Shown here: one piece after another, positions 3,106 to 5,488 of the stretch
How positions within the stretch are numbered: position 1 is the first letter of the stretch
Layout of the letters: each line of letters opens with the position of its first letter
NCBI GenBank assembly: GCA_015522345.1
Contig: WAML01000038.1
Coordinates: 1 to 5,488, forward strand
Direction of reading: 5' to 3'
DNA: 5,488 nt
From: Desulfurococcales archaeon
GTDB lineage: Archaea; Thermoproteota; Thermoprotei_A; Sulfolobales; Desulfurococcaceae
Made by a program: the position numbers and the translations under genes
The notes under the pieces: generated by a model
The model's input: only the letters and a program-made list of their open reading frames with translations
The model's database searches: none
Told to the model about the DNA's origin: nothing

Positions 3106-5488
3106 TTGGACGAGCTCGTAGCTGAAGAAAGAAAAGTACTTGGTCTAGAAGATATTAAAGAAAGGATTAAAGATTTCATAATGAATTTCCAGGATAGGAG
3201 AACGGGTGTTTTCAAGTATCGTGAAAGACTTAATACACTTGCTTTAATGAATCAAAGAAGTCTTGTAATAGACTTCAATGACCTCCTAGTATACGATATG
3301 GAGTTGGCTAGAATAGTTGAAAACCAGCCTGATATAGCTATTGAAGCTGGTAGTCAGGCTATTAAAGAACTTATTATGAAGGAATACCCGGATTATGCAG
3401 AAACTGTAGAGAAATTCTATCCTAGGTTTAGGAATCTACCTAGGATAATAAAGATTAGAGAATTGGGTAGCGAGTATATTGGTAAACTCATAGCTATAGA
3501 AGGCATACTTGTTCGTTTAACTCGTGTAGAAGCTAAAATGGTTAAAGCATACTATGTCCACGTGGACTCTGAGGATAGACATGGCTTCTACTGGCCTGAA
3601 CTAGGTGAACTAGGAGAGAGATTGGAAAAACCTCCTGTATGCCCTATATGCGGTAAAACTGGGAAATTACAGCTTGACATGACTCGCTCTAAATTCATTG
3701 ATTGGCAGAAAATAGTTGTACAAGAAAGACCAGAAGAAGTTCCTCCTGGGCAAATGCCTAGGAGTATAGAGGTTATCTTAACTAGTGATCTAGTTGATGT
3801 AGCTAGACCTGGTGATAGAATAACGGTAACTGGTATACTGAGGGTTATGCCTACTAGTACTGTAACTAAGGGTACTGGTAGAGCAGTATTTGGTTTATAC
3901 ATAGATGCAAACCATATTGATGTCCAACAGAAGGTTCTAGAGGAAATAGAGATTACTAGAGAAGATGAAGAGAAGATTAGAGAACTAGCCAAAGATCCGT
4001 GGATTAGAGAAAAGATTATACTAAGTATAGCGCCATCAATATACGGTCACTGGGACGTTAAAGAAGCAATAGCTCTATCTCTCTTCGGCGGTGTACCAAA
4101 GATACTTGAAGACGGGACTAGGCTTAGAGGAGATATACACATACTCCTTGTAGGCGACCCGGGATTAGGTAAATCCATGCTACTACAGTATGCTGCTAAA
4201 CTAGCTCCTAGAGGAGTATATACCAGCGGCAAAGGATCGACTGCTGCTGGACTATGTGTTCTTCCAGACACCTATATAGTATTAGATAATGGGGCTATAA
4301 CCACTATCGGCGAAATAGTTGACGATCTTGCCCACGGTAAAGAAACTTACATAGGTAGTTTCAACAAGAAAATATTATCGCTTGACACTAATACATTCGA
4401 ACTAGGTTATTACGAGACCGAGAAAGCGTGGAAATTACGTAAAGACTCTATAATAAGGATTAGAACGGCCACGGGCATAGAAATAGGTCTTACACCCGAG
4501 AACCCAGTGTTAACAATACGTAGTGGAAAAATAGCGTGGGTTAAAGCATCTGATCTAAGGCCTGGAGACTATATAGCTCGTGTAGCTACGTACCCTAAGC
4601 CTAATGGGGACAATAAGGATATTTTCAAATTAATTAAATTGCCGGAGAATACAGTAGTTAAGTTGAAAAAAGAAATAGCTAATGAATTGAAAGGGTATTT
4701 GAAGAAAACTCATGGAAGTTTAGCTAATGCTTCTAAAAAACTAGGTGTGGCCAAAAGCATTCTCTACACCTTAGATTCTAGGGCACATAGATACAGTGTA
4801 TTAAAAACTGTGCTGGAATCCCTAAATAGGGAATTAAAGACAGAGTTCATTGAATATGTTAAGTATGGTAAACTAGTCTATAGAATTCCTAGAATTTCTC
4901 CTGACCTAGGGTATGTACTAGGATATATACTGTCTTGCGCCATATTGTCTAGTGATAAAAAGCCTTTATACGCAAAACTCGCTATAGGGGATAGGATAGA
5001 TAAGAAATACATTATCGATCTTCTACAAAAACTCTTTAATCTCCCGGCTAAAGCATTTATTTCAAGAAAAGACCTACTGATCATTAGATCGAGTTTTATA
5101 GCAAGAATACTCTATTCACTAGGTTTAAGAGAAGATAGAAGTGATGCAGCTGTCGAACCAGCTTTATTTACTTTAGACGAGGAATTTTTAAGGGCGTTCG
5201 TAGCCGGTATCTTTGACTGCGGTTATTCGCGCTTGAGGAAGGATTATAGTAGAGGACTAATATTTATTGAGGACGAAAGTAAGGATCTTGTTTATAAAAT
5301 ACATTTACTGCTTCTTAGGATGGGCGTATTTAGTCGTATAGAGAGTTTAGTTCTAGAAAGTAACAAGAACAAAGTATTATATAGATTATACATAGTTGGT
5401 AGAGAAAGTATTGCTAAGTTTAAAGAGATCATACATAGTTATAGTAGGAGGAAAATAGAGAATCTCAGGCCAGATGTAGATTCTGAAG
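3106..5488 (+). CDS. mcm: MCM replicative helicase, intein-containing precursor (3' end outside window)
   Basis: This is the archaeal minichromosome maintenance protein, the hexameric 3'-5' helicase that unwinds DNA at the replication fork. The frame stays open to the window edge. The N-extein has 383 residues: a helical N-terminal domain (about 12-105), an OB-fold with a zinc-binding loop (His152, Cys179, Cys182), the conserved DWQK..VQERPEEVPPGQMPR segment, and the AAA+ core start KDPWIREKIILSIAPSIYGH...ALSLFGGVPK. Walker A is GDPGLGKS at 350-357. After GKGSTAAGL the MCM sequence is broken by an intein beginning at Cys384. Walker B, the arginine finger and the C-terminal winged helix must lie beyond the window. 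The start is taken as TTG 3106: the next in-frame ATG (3181) would cut the conserved first helix, and an upstream in-frame ATG (3076) is followed at once by TAG. The Shine-Dalgarno is weak (AGGT at 3099-3102, or GAGGG at 3089-3093). The gene is probably co-transcribed with gins23. Confidence 0.95.
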   Translation, partial: MDELVAEERKVLGLEDIKERIKDFIMNFQDRRTGVFKYRERLNTLALMNQRSLVIDFNDLLVYDMELARIVENQPDIAIEAGSQAIKELIMKEYPDYAETVEKFYPRFRNLPRIIKIRELGSEYIGKLIAIEGILVRLTRVEAKMVKAYYVHVDSEDRHGFYWPELGELGERLEKPPVCPICGKTGKLQLDMTRSKFIDWQKIVVQERPEEVPPGQMPRSIEVILTSDLVDVARPGDRITVTGILRVMPTSTVTKGTGRAVFGLYIDANHIDVQQKVLEEIEITREDEEKIRELAKDPWIREKIILSIAPSIYGHWDVKEAIALSLFGGVPKILEDGTRLRGDIHILLVGDPGLGKSMLLQYAAKLAPRGVYTSGKGSTAAGLCVLPDTYIVLDNGAITTIGEIVDDLAHGKETYIGSFNKKILSLDTNTFELGYYETEKAWKLRKDSIIRIRTATGIEIGLTPENPVLTIRSGKIAWVKASDLRPGDYIARVATYPKPNGDNKDIFKLIKLPENTVVKLKKEIANELKGYLKKTHGSLANASKKLGVAKSILYTLDSRAHRYSVLKTVLESLNRELKTEFIEYVKYGKLVYRIPRISPDLGYVLGYILSCAILSSDKKPLYAKLAIGDRIDKKYIIDLLQKLFNLPAKAFISRKDLLIIRSSFIARILYSLGLREDRSDAAVEPALFTLDEEFLRAFVAGIFDCGYSRLRKDYSRGLIFIEDESKDLVYKIHLLLLRMGVFSRIESLVLESNKNKVLYRLYIVGRESIAKFKEIIHSYSRRKIENLRPDVDSE
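4255..5488 (+). mobile_element. Intein in MCM, N-terminal 411 residues
   Basis: An in-frame intein interrupts the AAA+ domain about 25 residues after Walker A, between Leu383 of the N-extein and intein Cys1. Block A is CVLPDTYIVLDNG followed by ITTIGEIVDD. Block B is TGIEIGLTPENPVLTI, where the usual T-x-x-H reads Thr80-Pro-Glu-Asn83. After WVKASDLRPGDYIARV, the end of the N-terminal splicing half, come a helix-turn-helix-like stretch (about 137-190, with SLANASKKLGVAKSILYTL) and a LAGLIDADG-type region (from about 217). Blocks F and G, with the C-terminal Asn and the +1 residue, are outside the window. Intein-free MCMs continue with a Thr here (STAAGLT), so +1 is expected to be Thr. Splicing is needed to make a working helicase, because the insert separates Walker A from Walker B. 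No base-composition jump was obvious at the junction, consistent with long residence. Confidence 0.95.
4906..5488 (+). other. Degenerate LAGLIDADG homing endonuclease domain of the intein
   Basis: The first helix motif (block C) reads LGYVLGYILSCAIL at intein residues 218-231. It fits the LGYLLGxxLADG pattern, but Cys228 stands where the catalytic Asp belongs and Ala229 replaces the Gly. The second motif (block E) reads FLRAFVAGIFDCGYS (about 313-325), where the expected FDADG is FDCGY, so the second catalytic Asp is also absent (Gly323). Block D, normally with a Lys just before I/V-P, reads AAVEPALF without a Lys in that place. The frame and predicted helix-sheet pattern are intact, so the fold may survive, but metal-dependent cleavage should be lost. 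This is judged by eye, without an alignment. Confidence 0.75.

Noticed and set aside
3588..3992. Open frame on the minus strand inside mcm
   Set aside because: It is antisense to a highly conserved part of MCM, with a Ser-rich translation typical of a shadow frame. The minus-strand frames at 4047-4271 and 4878-5084 were rejected for the same reason.
1..5488. CRISPR array, tRNA/rRNA genes, insertion sequences
   Set aside because: No regularly spaced repeats, no tRNA-like cloverleaf sequence and no transposase or terminal inverted repeats were seen. Apart from the intein, the window is compact housekeeping sequence.

Overview
The window looks like chromosomal DNA from a hyperthermophilic crenarchaeon (Thermoproteota). 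The reasons are crenarchaeal-type RFC, Gins23 and MCM proteins, AT-rich DNA, AGA/AGG/ATA/CTA-rich codon use, TTG start codons, and Shine-Dalgarno sites built on (TG)AGGTG. The combination suggests Desulfurococcales (Staphylothermus-like or Ignisphaera-like), but the genus is only a guess.

Layout: all four genes encode parts of the replication fork machinery, in two divergent units. On the minus strand, rfcS (2309-1323) is followed almost without a gap by rfcL (1320-40). Together they encode the two subunits of the clamp loader that puts PCNA on DNA. On the plus strand, gins23 (2476-3060) is followed 45 nt later by mcm (from 3106, running off the right edge). Gins23 belongs to the GINS complex, which binds and activates the MCM helicase. 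A 166-bp divergent control region (2310-2475) lies between the units, with TATA-like elements for both sides and a hairpin-forming inverted repeat ahead of gins23. There is no gene-free stretch longer than 300 bases.

The most interesting part is the right quarter. The MCM frame is interrupted about 25 residues after its Walker A motif by an intein (from 4255, C-terminus beyond the window). The intein has a clear block A and block B, a helix-turn-helix-like insert and a LAGLIDADG endonuclease region. Two things are abnormal. The block B catalytic histidine (TxxH) is Asn83, and both LAGLIDADG motifs have lost their catalytic aspartate. It therefore looks like a fixed, non-homing intein in an essential helicase, which must still splice by a route not using the usual histidine. 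The MCM N-domain also has a changed zinc-ligand pattern, and its start is a TTG preceded by an in-frame ATG-TAG.
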